This document shows, piece by piece, positions 20,607 to 31,189 of a DNA stretch of 64,000 nt. The notes beneath the pieces were generated by a model. It made no database searches and had not been told where the DNA came from. It worked only from the letters and a program-made list of their open reading frames with translations. Source of the stretch: Histomonas meleagridis (Eukaryota > Parabasalia > Tritrichomonadida > Dientamoebidae). The stretch spans positions 1-64,000 of the forward strand of contig WSYJ01000180.1 of assembly GCA_020186115.1 (NCBI GenBank), written 5' to 3'. Every line of letters begins with the position of its first letter. Positions within the stretch are counted from its first letter, which is position 1. Position numbers and translations under genes: made by a program.

Positions 20607-20902
20607 TTGATTTTTAAAAAAAAATGTTTTTCATTAATGAAATTCTTTCATCCTAAACGGTCATTTATTAAACGTTTTTTTTGACTCATTTTTTGATTGA
20701 AACGATAATTTTTCACAGAACTTTATGAAGTTTTTCATAATATTTTTATCGTTAATCACAAAATTATTCAATTTTTTGATGTTCAAAATTTTCCGAATGC
20801 AAAAAAAAAAAATAAATATAAATTTGAAATCATAAAATAACATATTTTATAAAATCTTAAAACAAACAAATTACATAAAAAAGAGCACATCTGCTCTCGA
20901 AA
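20607..20902. other. Convergent intergenic gap
   Basis: About 300 bases between the 3' ends of the D-box gene (+) and the kinase gene (-). The DNA is AT-rich with short A and T runs. No feature is recognised. Confidence 0.5.
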
Positions 20903-22291
20903 TCATTTCAGGTGTCTTTCCATATACTTCACCAAAGGCACCAACAAAGGTTCTGATGATTTATCAGCACATAAGACAAGTGTTGCTTTTTTTGGCTCAG
21001 GCCCATCGATTATGCTAAAGGAAATCCTCATCTCAGCCCCGTTACTTCTTTTTAACACAATTGTAGGCGAAAGCGAAAGCGGCGACGATATGCAGCACTT
21101 TTGTTTGATGGACACCAAATGTAAAACAGAATAAACGTTCGCGGCGGTTTCCGAAAACACCATTCGCTTCTCCACAATGGCCACGTTGTTTATTGTGGGG
21201 AGTGGGAAGAAGCCCTTCTTGGAAGGTGAATCTGACGCAGATGATGTCGGTAATATGGTTGGACATTCTCGTGGACTTAGCCATGATCTATCTTGACGTT
21301 TTAAAAGGAGAAAAATGAGTTTCTCCCGGTTCATCTCTTCGGAATTGAGCTTGGTTTGATATGTTTTAAGATCAATTCCAGTGGCTTGAGTTAAACGAGA
21401 GATAAGAACTTGATCTGAAAAAATGGATCTGTCTATCTTTAAGGATGATAATGGATCTTTAAGACGAGTTTGAGTCGATTTTAGGGCTGGATATGAACGA
21501 CAAACTGTGGCATTTGGTCGTTTGGTTGGATCAACAGATAATAATTGTTGGATGAGATGTCTGAAATCTTTTGGTATTGGTGAGTAATCAACTGGAGTGT
21601 TAAAATCAAAGTCGCGATTTACATTAGTAAATGGTAATCTTCGTGAAAGAAATGCATATATTACAACACCGCAGCTCCACATATCAGCTTTAAAGCCATC
21701 AAATTCTTGTTCTCTGATGGCTTCAGGCGCTGAGTATTCATAGGACCCGCAATTTCCATGAACTTTCCCATTAAACGTTAAGGATGCAAATCCGAAATCG
21801 CATAATTTAAGTCCATTTTTGGAAAGAAGAAGATTTTCGAGTTTGATGTCGCGATGACAAATTCCAATTCCATGAATGTATTCAACTGCTGAAAATAATT
21901 GATCAATTAATCGAATAGCAATTGATGTTTCAAATGGTGATTTTCTTAATTTACGTAGAAGATCCCCATGCTCTGCATAACGCATGAATTGGAATATTTG
22001 TGTGTCAGTGTCCGCAATTTCCTCGATTTCAATAATACAAGGATGGTTTAGTAATGGTGCGAGGATAGTTTCATTAAAAAGTATTCTTTTGCCCATCGGG
22101 CATTGCAGTAATTTAGGTTTTGATATAATCTTTGCGGCATATTGCTTTTTTGATCGAGTATGGAAAACGCTTCGAATTGATGAAAAAACTCCCTTGCCAA
22201 TTGGTTCGCCAATAACGTAGTCAAGCACCTTAGTAACACTGTTGCATGGAGAGGGATTTTTCTGTTTCTCCAGAATCGGTTGAAGTGCCAT
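20903..22291 (-). CDS. Serine/threonine protein kinase, CAMK-like
   Basis: This is a 462-residue protein from the ATG at 22291. The frame is open for 75 further codons upstream, but that part looks non-coding. Kinase motifs are all intact: IGEPIGKGVFSSIRSV (glycine loop), AAKII (ATP lysine), HRDIKLENLL (catalytic loop), CDFGFA, and SAPEAI after a GNCGSYEY activation segment. SCGVVIYAFLSRRLPF follows. The closest families are the CAMKL/SNF1-MARK type kinases. The C-terminal 170 residues, after a Ser-rich linker (ILPTSSASDSPSKKG), could hold a KA1-like regulatory domain, but I cannot confirm that. It is probably cytosolic. Confidence 0.92.
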   Translation of the reverse strand: MALQPILEKQKNPSPCNSVTKVLDYVIGEPIGKGVFSSIRSVFHTRSKKQYAAKIISKPKLLQCPMGKRILFNETILAPLLNHPCIIEIEEIADTDTQIFQFMRYAEHGDLLRKLRKSPFETSIAIRLIDQLFSAVEYIHGIGICHRDIKLENLLLSKNGLKLCDFGFASLTFNGKVHGNCGSYEYSAPEAIREQEFDGFKADMWSCGVVIYAFLSRRLPFTNVNRDFDFNTPVDYSPIPKDFRHLIQQLLSVDPTKRPNATVCRSYPALKSTQTRLKDPLSSLKIDRSIFSDQVLISRLTQATGIDLKTYQTKLNSEEMNREKLIFLLLKRQDRSWLSPRECPTILPTSSASDSPSKKGFFPLPTINNVAIVEKRMVFSETAANVYSVLHLVSIKQKCCISSPLSLSPTIVLKRSNGAEMRISFSIIDGPEPKKATLVLCADKSSEPLLVPLVKYMERHLK

Positions 22292-22722
22292 GGCACAACC
22301 AATTTTGTAAAAGTGCCAACGCGACTTTTGCCTAAACCTCAAAAAATAATGTTTTAAATTTATTGTCAACAAAGAAATCCTCACAAATATCTTATCGGTA
22401 TTATCGGCCGGTGTTTGTTGTATATTTTTAAGAAAATAACTTTTCATAGGAATTCTGAGGTTTATACCGATCATTCCATATGATTGTAAAAACAAATATT
22501 TTGGTATTTTCCTCAAATATTAAAGTTTAAAACATAAAATATTTTATAAACCAATAGTATAAAATCCGTATCGAGTTAAAATCTTAATACTATGGATAAA
22601 AAACGAGAAAAAAATGGTTTCAAATGATTCTAAAAAAATTTTGAATGAAATTGAATGAAAAAAATAACCGATAAAAATGGATTGTGTGTAATTCAAAAAA
22701 ATTAATTGAAATTTGAGAGCTT
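22292..22722. other. Gap between two minus-strand genes
   Basis: This holds the 5' flank of the kinase gene and the 3' flank of the beta-barrel gene. A CACTTTTAC stretch about 30 bases upstream of the kinase ATG is only loosely like an initiator. Nothing else is recognised. Confidence 0.45.
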
Positions 22723-23709
22723 TTAGTTCTTAAAAGTGACACCAAAACCAATGCTTGGATGAAGGAATTGGTTCTTCTCGAGCTCATTAACAAGGCAGAG
22801 GCTCACCTTAGATGTTCCAAGGAATGGAATTTGTTGTGGGAGTGCTGTTTCAAACTTGGTTGAAAGTTCATGAAGATTATCAAGCTTCATATTCAACTTG
22901 GTATCTGGGTATTTATCTGTTGTAACTTCAATGGCAGCATTGTTGTCGACTTTAGAACCCTTATATTCAATGCTTTCACCGATTTTAACATTGAAACTTT
23001 TGATTTGTTTGGAAAGAAGACCACGTACAAGGCAGCTTGGCTTGAATGTGGATTTCTCCATTACGGTGAAGATTGTGGATAATTCAAGGGAGTTGACTTG
23101 GGATTTTGCACAAAGCATTAATTGGTTTTCTGGCTTAAATACATAAATTGCACCACATCCAATGTTCTTGAGTGGGCCAAGGTTCATGTTATTGTAGAAA
23201 ACGCCAGCTTTAATTTCATCAGGAACGATATTGTATGATGAACGAATATTGAAATCTTTGATTGCTAACTCAAGCATGCCTGATGGTTTGCCGCTTCCTG
23301 CAAAGTTGACCTTTCCTGAAACATTTGCAATGCCATAATTTAATTTTGGCATAAGTTCTAAGGATGGTTTTTTATCTTCAGAAGAATAGCTAAGTGTTAA
23401 AGCGCCTGTTTTATCGCATTCCTTCTTAACTGAGAACTTGAATGAACCATTATCCAAAGGATTGATGGAAAGAGTTGCGCCATACTTAGAAAGATCAGGA
23501 GTAATTGTAACCTTTGTCTTATTTCCTGATTCAATTTCAACTGTTGTTTGTTGAAGTTTGAATCCAACTTGAACTGATGGGTCAGAAAGGTCTGTTTGTG
23601 TTTTCATTGTAACCTTATCAGTTCCTTGTTGATAGGTAACAGAAAGGCCTTCACATGTTTTGAAGGATAAAACATCTTTTGCAACAGTTGCAAATGTTTC
23701 TTTGTTCAT
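22723..23709 (-). CDS. VDAC/Tom40-like beta-barrel protein, probably of the hydrogenosome outer membrane
   Basis: This is a 328-residue protein from the ATG at 23709. A short N-terminal helix (FATVAKDVLSF) is followed by alternating polar/hydrophobic strands to the end, with no alpha-helical membrane segment and no signal peptide. The N-terminal helix plus a barrel of this length resembles mitochondrial porin (Porin_3: VDAC and Tom40). The last strand HPSIGFGVTFKN fits the beta-signal (polar-x-Gly-x-x-hydrophobic-x-hydrophobic) recognised by the SAM complex. Trichomonads have several such diverged barrels in hydrogenosomes. It could pass metabolites (VDAC role) or proteins (Tom40 role); sequence alone does not decide. 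An initiator lies directly upstream. Confidence 0.7.
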   Translation of the reverse strand: MNKETFATVAKDVLSFKTCEGLSVTYQQGTDKVTMKTQTDLSDPSVQVGFKLQQTTVEIESGNKTKVTITPDLSKYGATLSINPLDNGSFKFSVKKECDKTGALTLSYSSEDKKPSLELMPKLNYGIANVSGKVNFAGSGKPSGMLELAIKDFNIRSSYNIVPDEIKAGVFYNNMNLGPLKNIGCGAIYVFKPENQLMLCAKSQVNSLELSTIFTVMEKSTFKPSCLVRGLLSKQIKSFNVKIGESIEYKGSKVDNNAAIEVTTDKYPDTKLNMKLDNLHELSTKFETALPQQIPFLGTSKVSLCLVNELEKNQFLHPSIGFGVTFKN

Positions 23710-23720
23710 GAAAAAAGTGA
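23710..23720 (-). promoter_or_regulatory. Trichomonad-type initiator (Inr) of the beta-barrel gene
   Basis: On the minus strand TCACTTTTTTC directly precedes the ATG at 23709. It fits the Trichomonas vaginalis Inr consensus TCA(+1)Y(T/A), with the A at 23718, giving a 5' leader of about 9 bases. Very short leaders are normal in trichomonads. Confidence 0.6.
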
Positions 23721-24343
23721 AACTAATTAAAAAGCGGTTTTTATCAATTTTGAGTTAAACAAATGTTCATTCAAAGCTTTGTTTGGTCAGTTGATAACGC
23801 AGTTATCCGTTAAAAATGCCGTTTTATCCTCTAAAAAAAATCATAGCAGTCGTTCTAAACAAAGAGACATGGCCAAAGTTTATATTGGCCAATATAAGAG
23901 CTTAAAAAAGTAATTATTATGTATTTGATTTAATCCAACGTTTGAAATTTCGAAACTTGTTAAAATTTAAAATCAATGTATAATAAACTAAAAGTTTTGT
24001 TCAAGATCTATGTTTAATTTGTAGAAAAGTAGGAAAACAGTACTGTTATATTATATAATTGAACTTAAAATTAAAAATAACGAGAACAAAAGAAGAAGAA
24101 AAATATATAGTCTATAATATTACAATGTATATTAGTCGAATAACCTTTGAATTTGTTTATGCTTGAAAAATTTTGGAATCAAAATTAATTAAAATCAATT
24201 TAGTCTGAATTATTATTAAAGAACTTGAATTGAGTAAATATTTCATTTGTTTTATCCAATGGGTAGAAGTTTAAAATCTATGATAAATTATTTGTTTATG
24301 CATTTTGAACATTTATCAATTGTTAAAAAGTGACAGTGACCAA
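23721..24343. other. Divergent intergenic region
   Basis: About 620 bases between the divergently transcribed beta-barrel gene (-) and zinc-finger gene (+). It is AT-rich and must hold both promoters. Apart from the initiator at 23710-23720, nothing specific is seen. Confidence 0.5.
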
Positions 24344-24691
24344 ATGGAGGAAAAACCAATTCATGTTCCCAGACATCTTGTTCCTATTACTGATATTAAC
24401 AGCATAAGTTACAGTCGCAATGTTCGAGAAGGTGAAGTCCCATTTTTTGGGTACGCCCCAGCTGAAACACCAGTCAGAATAATAAATTGTCCCATATGCG
24501 GAACTCCTGTAAGTGTTGCACATTTACAGCAACATAAAGAATCGGTTCATATTGAAAAAGAAGCAATAACAAAGAACAATGAATCTTTTATTTTTCAAAC
24601 AAATTCTCGTTTGGTTCCATTAAAACCATGTTTTTATGCACAACGCGAAAATTATGTTTTCACACGTTTATACGAAGCTGAAACCAAGTAG
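24344..24691 (+). CDS. Small C2H2-type zinc-finger protein
   Basis: This is a 115-residue protein from the ATG at 24344; the frame also opens 13 codons earlier at a TTG. A single zinc-binding motif CPICGTPVSVAHLQQHKESVH (Cys-x2-Cys-x11-His-x4-His) lies near residue 50. The N-terminal half holds RHLVPITDINSISYSRN, and the C-terminal half is rich in aromatic and basic residues. I do not recognise the family. The finger could bind protein or nucleic acid. It sits alone between the beta-barrel gene upstream and an ankyrin gene on the other strand, 15 bases away at its 3' end. Confidence 0.65.
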   Translation: MEEKPIHVPRHLVPITDINSISYSRNVREGEVPFFGYAPAETPVRIINCPICGTPVSVAHLQQHKESVHIEKEAITKNNESFIFQTNSRLVPLKPCFYAQRENYVFTRLYEAETK

Positions 24692-24706
24692 TTGTATTTG
24701 AAATCA

Positions 24707-25849
24707 TCAATTAATTTTTTTTGTAAATCCTATTTGTTGTAATTTATTACGAACATATTTTTGTATTTTTTTATCTGAGATGTTCCAAATTTTATCACCT
24801 ACTGTTTCTCCATTATTTGAAACAATTAAATTTGGATTAAAGCCTGAATCGAATAAAAAATCGAGAATTTTAAAATCGATTTTTTCGAATTCGTTGCAAA
24901 CATAATTTTGTATAACTGTTGACATATCATTTCTTGTGTCATTAACAGTTATACCATGTTCTAAAAGTAACTTAATTATTGATATTATATGTTTCACATC
25001 TTTTTTTCTTTTTCTTTCATTTTTATGTAAATGAAATCGTAATACTTCAAAAATTGCTGTTTCTCCATTTATGTTTTTTGCAAGTGGATCAGCACCTGAA
25101 TCGAGAACAATTTTTGTAATTTCTGGAATACCACTACGTGCAGCACAATGAATTGGAGTCGAAATCATTTTCAAAAAATATTTCCTTTCCCAATAATTCG
25201 ATAATCCAGAGATGGATTCATAAATAACATCTTCGCAACTTCGATATTTCTCTTTTGACATGCAAGATAAAATGGATAGACACCTGATTCAGTAATGTAA
25301 TTAACATTTTCTCCTTTTTCTATAAGAGTTTTACATTGTTCATTTAAATCATTAGAAATTGCAACCATTAATGGTGAATAATGAGGACCTTTACACATTA
25401 TATTTTGTTTGATTCCTCTTTTTATAAGAGTTTCAAAACATTTAATGTGTTTACATCTGAGAGATTCTGTTAATGGTGACAATGTATTTGAATCATATTC
25501 TTTAAATGCTTTATATTCAAGAAGTAAATTTATCATATCAACAGAACCATTATGTGCTGCTAGAAAAAGTGGTGTTTTGAAAAATAAAACAAAACTTTCT
25601 TGAAATAATTTAAAATAACTGATCAATCTTCGAAGTGTAATTTGGATCAGAGCCTTCTCGAAGAAGAATTGAAGCACACTCAAGTGATCCATTAAGTGCT
25701 GCATAATGTAATGGATGATAATCATCTGGCGTCTTGTGATCAACTTGAAATCCATTTTTTAACATGTATAATAAACAGTCCGTTGAATCACAAAAAGCTG
25801 CAATATGCAACAAAGAAAGATTTTTTGATGGAAGTAAATTGCTATGCAT
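24707..25849 (-). CDS. Ankyrin-repeat protein, reading frame broken twice in inter-repeat loops
   Basis: Starting at the ATG at 25849, ankyrin repeats run through three frames: LSLLHIAAFCDSTDCLLYML and YHPLHYAALNGSLECASILL, then TPLFLAAHNGSVDMINLLLE, SPLMVAISND and YPFYLACQKRNIEVAKMLF, then TPIHCAARSGIPEITKIVLD and beyond. No DUF3447 region is seen. Two breaks lie between a Lys ending one repeat and the Thr-Pro starting the next: 52 nt with TAA near 25575-25630, and 26 nt with TGA near 25165-25192. These are the same loop positions as the spacers in the large ankyrin genes, though lengths and sequence differ. The repeats themselves are clean. It is either spliced, or a pseudogene with unusually placed breaks. 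Confidence 0.7.
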
Positions 25850-26345
25850 TAGATTTATATGTTAAAAAATTACCATTTTCTGATATTAAAAAATAAATGA
25901 ACTTTATTTGATAAACACATTTGGTTAAATCTGGAGACTTGCCTATGGCACCCAGTTCTTTTATATTATTTTGGATAACAAATCCTTTAATTTCTAATTC
26001 ACCCATCTGAAAAGACGTTAAGAAAACGTATATCAGAGCAAAATATAAAATTCACATTACTAAATCTTTGTTTAATATAATAAAAATTCTCATTTTTAAT
26101 TTAATAGGTATTTTTTGGCTTAAAGGTTTGTTCTGTCGGCCAATGAGTGTTTTTACCTGTCAGCAAAACGAAATTTTTATTGATACAAATATTTTTGCGT
26201 ATAAAGTATTTGTTAGATATTTATTAAATTGGATCTCACATTTGTTTTTAAGTTTATTTACCATATAAATTGATCATTCAAACAATGTTATATTGTTAAC
26301 TTTTAGAAGTTTAATAATAATTTGAACAACAAAAATGATTTTTAT
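25850..26345. other. Intergenic gap
   Basis: About 500 bases between two minus-strand ankyrin genes. A 66-codon plus-strand frame (26068-26268) has no recognisable content. Nothing else is seen. Confidence 0.5.
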
Positions 26346-27973
26346 TTAATCATTATGTCCTTCCTCTTGATTTAATTTTTCAAATTCTGTTCTAACATTT
26401 TCAGATCCAAACATAAATGCAGTTTTAAATATTTTAAATTGTTTCCTAATATTATTTTGAAACATCATATAAAACATTTAAATTTTATTTCTCGCATTTA
26501 CATCAATTCCTTTTTGTTCAAGAAGTAATTTAACTATTTCTATATAACCATTTTTAGATGCAAGCATAAGTGCTGTATTAAATAATTTGAATAATTTCCA
26601 AATAATATTTTGAAATTTTAAATGATAAAAATAAATTTTAAGCAAAACAAATAAATATCTTTAGCATTGACATCTATTCCTTCTTGTTCAAGAAGTAATT
26701 TAACTATTTCTATTTTACCAAATTTAGATGCATAAATAAGTGCTGTATTAAATAATTCGAATAATTTCCAAATATCATTGTGAAATATCATATAAAACAT
26801 TTAAATTTTATCTTTAGCATTAACATCTATTCCTTCATGTTCAAGAAGTATTTTAATTATTTCTATTTTACCAAATTTAGATGCAAGTATAAGTGCAGTA
26901 TTAAATAATTCGAATAATTTCCAAATATCATTGTGAAATATCATATAAAACATTTAAATTTTATCTTTAGCATTAACATCTATTCCTTCATGTTCAAGAA
27001 ATATTTTAATTATTTCTATTATTCCAATTCGAACTGAATCAATAAGTGCTGTTCTAAATCAAATATGTGAATTCCAAATATTATATCGAAACATCAAATT
27101 ATTAAAATAAATATCCAACAAAACAAATAAATATCTTTAGCATTGACATCAGTTCCTTTTTGTTTGAGAAGTAATTTAACGATTTCTATATGACCATTTG
27201 AAGATGCTTTCATAAGTGCTGTTTGAAATCATTTAAAAAAATTCCAAATATTATATTGAAACGTCAAATTATTAAAATAAATAAAAAATAAAACATAAAA
27301 ATATTTTTGGAATTAATATCAATTCCTTTTTGCTCGAGTAGTAAATTAACGATTTCTATGTGACCAAATTTTGATGCAAACATAAGTGCTGTACCAAACA
27401 TTACAAATAATTTCCAAATATTATTTAAAAACATAAAATTAACAAAGTAAATGTTATATAAAACAAATAAATATCTTTAGCATTGACATTAATTCCTTTT
27501 TGTTCGAGAAGTAATTTAACAATTTCTATATGACCATTTGAAGATGCTTTCATAAGTGCTGTTTGAAATAATTTAAAGAATTTCCAAACATTATAAAGAA
27601 ATTGTAAATTATTGAAATGAATTTTATTTAAAACAATTGAATATCTTCTTTATCATTAATATTAATTTCTTTTCGCCCAATAAAGAGTTTGAATAAATCT
27701 GTATTACCTTTTATAGCAGCCAAAATAAATGCAGAAATAAATATATCAAATAATTTCCAAATATTTTTTAAAAATCTTAAATAATTAACATTAACATCAA
27801 ATTTAATATTCTAATATTTTTAGAAGTAATATCAATTTCCTTTTGTTCAAGAAGTAATTTGGATATTTCTGATTGGCCATTTTGTATTGATAAAATAAGA
27901 GCTGTATTAAATAATATTAATAATTTCCAAATATTATTATGAAATATTATATAGTTAAAATAAATCTTAAACA
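26346..27973 (-). repeat. Ankyrin gene C: tandem array of about 10 ankyrin segments with spacers
   Basis: On the minus strand, ankyrin segments with EIVKLLLEQ.GIDVNAK repeat at intervals of about 150 or 170 bp. Two spacer lengths are present. The 83-nt kind (for example between the segments at about 26540 and 26710) changes frame. The 66-nt kind (near 26480 and 26790) keeps the frame but has a TAA at its fourth codon. The segments I translated are open. The last one reads AFMFGSENVRTEFEKLNQ then EEGHND and TAA at 26346-26348, a natural end. The array continues the gene whose 5' part is at 27974-29188. Confidence 0.82.
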
Positions 27974-29188
27974 TCATAAATATATATCTTGTGAATTAAT
28001 ATCAATTCCTTTTTGTTCTAAAACATATTTAGCAAGTTCAATATTTCCAGAATTCACAGAGAAAATTAAAATGTTTTTTGGGATTTTGTTAAATTCTAGA
28101 AAATATTTAACAATAAATATATTACCAGTTTCAGCAATTAAGTTAATTGTATCATTACTAACTTTCATTCCTTCTTGTAAAAATAAAAGAATTTCATAAT
28201 TATTACATTGTATACACCTTATCAAATTTTTATACTTAATCTCTTGTTCACTTTCAGGATTTGTTTGAAGAATATTTTCATAAAGATATTTAACGATATC
28301 ATTTCGATGAAAATTAATTGCTGTTTCAAATGCGCTACTAAATGATGATTTATTTTGTTCACATAAATGAATTATCTCTAAATTTCCACTTGCAACAGCA
28401 AAACTACCTGTATTTCTTACATTTACATCATCCATAAGTAAATATTTAAAACATTTAATTGATCCGAAAAATGCTGCATAATTAATTAATGTAACATATT
28501 TTTGATTAATATATGAACATCTTTCATAAATTGATGGCTCAATAAATTGATTATAATTAAAATTTGGTTGTGACGATATTTTTTGAAATTTTTCTATTTC
28601 ATCATTTCGAATGATTTTCGCAAGTTTATTTTGATTAATTCCTTCTTCAACATATTTCTTATGAAGTTCCCAATCGTTCTTTTTAAGTTTTTCAAAATTA
28701 CCCTTGAACTGACTTTTAAATTCTGAATATTTATTCTGAATTTCTACTTCTGATAAATAATGTGCAAAATATGGTATCTTTATATCTTGAACAAATTTTG
28801 CTTCAATTAAATTATGATTAACCATTCTTGCAAGAATATAATATGCTTCTTGTGTGGATTTTGTATGTAAATATTTTGAAAACACTTCTAAAAGTTTTGA
28901 TTTCGCATTGTGTTCTTCTTCATACACTTCAATGTTCTTTAAAAAAGTTAAATAAATATCTGGAAAATCGATTCGAGTAACAACCTTCCTGTATATAAGT
29001 TGACTAATAACGATGTTAAAAGAATATGAGTAATTAATATCAAATATGTTAAATAAAGTATTCATTGATTCTATTATATTTTCATCGGTCAAATCAAAAA
29101 TTATATTCTTGATGGTTATGAATGTTTCCCAATCGTTTTGAGTATTCTTGCTTGTTTTGACTTCTTCATCTTTTGCGTTGCCAATCAT
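27974..29188 (-). CDS. Ankyrin gene C, 5' segment: DUF3447-domain ankyrin protein
   Basis: An intact 404-residue segment from the ATG at 29188. The helical N-terminal part (SMNTLFNIFDINYSYSFNIV and ISQLIYRKVV) aligns with the starts of genes A, B and D. DUF3447 follows: NDWELHKKYVEEGINQNKLA, KIIRNDEIEKFQKISSQPNF, SIYERCSYINQ, INYAAFFGSIKCFKYLLMDD and AVASGNLEIIHLCEQNKS. Two degenerate ankyrin repeats (NLIAETGNIFIVKYFLEF, FSVNSGNIELAKYVLEQKGI) lead to the array at 26346-27973. There is no signal peptide or membrane segment. Ankyrin repeats suggest a protein-binding role; nothing more specific can be said. Confidence 0.88.
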   Translation of the reverse strand: MIGNAKDEEVKTSKNTQNDWETFITIKNIIFDLTDENIIESMNTLFNIFDINYSYSFNIVISQLIYRKVVTRIDFPDIYLTFLKNIEVYEEEHNAKSKLLEVFSKYLHTKSTQEAYYILARMVNHNLIEAKFVQDIKIPYFAHYLSEVEIQNKYSEFKSQFKGNFEKLKKNDWELHKKYVEEGINQNKLAKIIRNDEIEKFQKISSQPNFNYNQFIEPSIYERCSYINQKYVTLINYAAFFGSIKCFKYLLMDDVNVRNTGSFAVASGNLEIIHLCEQNKSSFSSAFETAINFHRNDIVKYLYENILQTNPESEQEIKYKNLIRCIQCNNYEILLFLQEGMKVSNDTINLIAETGNIFIVKYFLEFNKIPKNILIFSVNSGNIELAKYVLEQKGIDINSQDIYL

Positions 29189-29590
29189 GTACCGAAGAGT
29201 TCTGAATCAAAAAAATATATTTTTAAAAACGGGTTTTCAATTTAGGCACTTTTTCCCTAAAAATATTTTCGCTAAGTTGTTCTACAAAATTGCACCTGGG
29301 AAATTGGCTGGTTACCAAATAATAAACGATTGTTTAGTAGTTAATGATTAATTATGGGAATGCCAGACACTTCACATTCGTAATATTAGATTTAATTCAA
29401 ACCAAAGAAATCAGTAATAATTTTATGAAAGCCTGAAATTATTATTTACACTAATAAATTGTGTATCATTTCTATTTGATTACATATTTTTTAAAAAAAT
29501 ATCAATTTTAAATATGTAAACAATTGTCTATCACTTTAAAATAATAATATAAAAAACATATTTACATATTTTATTTAATTACAAACATTA
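29189..29590. other. Intergenic gap
   Basis: About 400 bases of AT-rich DNA upstream of ankyrin gene C and downstream of the USP gene (both on the minus strand). No feature is recognised. Confidence 0.5.
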
Positions 29591-31189
29591 CTAAAAATCA
29601 AATGATTTCTCTTTGTTTTTCATTTCCGTATTATATTTCACCACATTTTTTGGCACAATTTCATTTGGCACCTTTTGAAATATTTCGGCAACTTTATCTT
29701 TTCTTACATAAGATAATACGTAAGCAGTCTGCGGTATTTCTTCCGAATAATTATTCATCAAAAAAGTGTTTTTTTCGCCGAAGTTTTCGTCCATTGCTTT
29801 TCGTTCAGTTACTTTATCAACAAATGAGTCATTGAACACATACCAATCATCTTTTAGCATTGGTCTAAGATAAACAAAATAATGTCCAGATGTACTATGA
29901 CTTCCCACATGTACTATCACTGCATATAGTTCATATTCTGATAATTGTTTCGAGACTTTTTGATCAAAATAATTTCCTAAATTAATGTATTTCGGAAATG
30001 TAAATTTGTCATTGATCTTCTTTTGGACTTTTAATATTGGATCAAACTCAAACCTTCGCAAATGCATCTGCAAAATTATTGGCAATGTTAAAAATTTTGT
30101 TGTAATGATGCCATCAAATTTCCCATAGCCTGTGTCATAAGCTTTTAATTTAGATGGCGTGACCAACTTACGGACTGAGTCTTCAAGTGAATCTATCCCT
30201 TTGACATTTAAGATAACATTAAAAAATTCTTCATAAGTTGGTTCGATTTCAATTCCTGCACTTTCGCATTGAATTTTCTGAACGTTTTTCCCATGAAAAA
30301 GTCGATGAATATCGTTTTTTAAACGGTCGTTATTTGATGTTTCTTCAATTTTATCGATTAAATAATTAAGATATTCCTGGAAATCATGTTGAACACATAC
30401 ATCTCTTGGACTCATTCCAAGGGAATTAGTTAAAAGTTGAGTTTTACATGTGTGATCATTTGTTTGCATTTCATAAAAAAGTGATTGAATGTTTAATATA
30501 ACTGATTTTTGTTTATCAGCTACATTTTCTGTTGGAATTAAATAAATCATTTTACGAAAAAGAGGAATATGAAAAAGATATTGAAGAATACTGTTAAGAT
30601 AACATGTAGATCCTTGATTTTGAAGACCAACATAAGTGCTTTGTTTGAAATTTTTTTCTCTAATTGGTGGAAATGATTGGTGTGTTGGAAAAATTTTACT
30701 ACATGATTCATCTTCATTGATATGATCGGGGGTATTTAGGATTTTGGAGGTGTCGTTGTGTTTGTTGGATAAACTGGACGTATTAACAAGAACACCGGGC
30801 GGTGAGAAATTGCTATTTGAAAGACTTTGTGTGTTTGAGTGTAATGAAAAAGTAAATGTTAGATCAAGACTTCCTTTTTTAAAACACGAAAGAAATTTTT
30901 GAGGAGAAATTCTTGGATAGATGCAATCGCTATTACAAACTGAGTAAAATTTCATTTTTTTTTCTTCTGTAATTATTTTATATTCACCACGAAAACTTAA
31001 TTTAACACTTACAGTAACACATTCATCAGGAGGGTTTCGTAGGTATATGTTAAAACAAAAAATTTTCTGTTTTGGAAATTTTCGAAATTGAATATAAAAA
31101 TATAATGAATTCACCTTGATTGGTCCAAGCTGGAAAAGGTCAACTTGCTCTATATCTGATAAATGCCAATTTACTGTTTTTTGATTCAT
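29591..31189 (-). CDS. Ubiquitin-specific protease (USP, peptidase C19), USP7-like
   Basis: This is a 532-residue protein from the ATG at 31189. The catalytic domain begins at about residue 185: YVGLQNQGSTCYLNSILQYL carries the nucleophile Cys196. The His box is HSTSGHYFVYLRP and the third residue is in WYVFNDSFVDKV. PIILQMHLRRFEFD and KINDKFTFPKYI lie between, as in USP7/UBP15. The N-terminal 115 residues, with W8 near the start and a beta-rich pattern, could be a MATH-like domain as in USP7. It would remove ubiquitin from substrates in the cytosol or nucleus. The linker (residues 118-180) is polar and probably disordered. The gene is complete. Confidence 0.93.
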   Translation of the reverse strand: MNQKTVNWHLSDIEQVDLFQLGPIKVNSLYFYIQFRKFPKQKIFCFNIYLRNPPDECVTVSVKLSFRGEYKIITEEKKMKFYSVCNSDCIYPRISPQKFLSCFKKGSLDLTFTFSLHSNTQSLSNSNFSPPGVLVNTSSLSNKHNDTSKILNTPDHINEDESCSKIFPTHQSFPPIREKNFKQSTYVGLQNQGSTCYLNSILQYLFHIPLFRKMIYLIPTENVADKQKSVILNIQSLFYEMQTNDHTCKTQLLTNSLGMSPRDVCVQHDFQEYLNYLIDKIEETSNNDRLKNDIHRLFHGKNVQKIQCESAGIEIEPTYEEFFNVILNVKGIDSLEDSVRKLVTPSKLKAYDTGYGKFDGIITTKFLTLPIILQMHLRRFEFDPILKVQKKINDKFTFPKYINLGNYFDQKVSKQLSEYELYAVIVHVGSHSTSGHYFVYLRPMLKDDWYVFNDSFVDKVTERKAMDENFGEKNTFLMNNYSEEIPQTAYVLSYVRKDKVAEIFQKVPNEIVPKNVVKYNTEMKNKEKSFDF

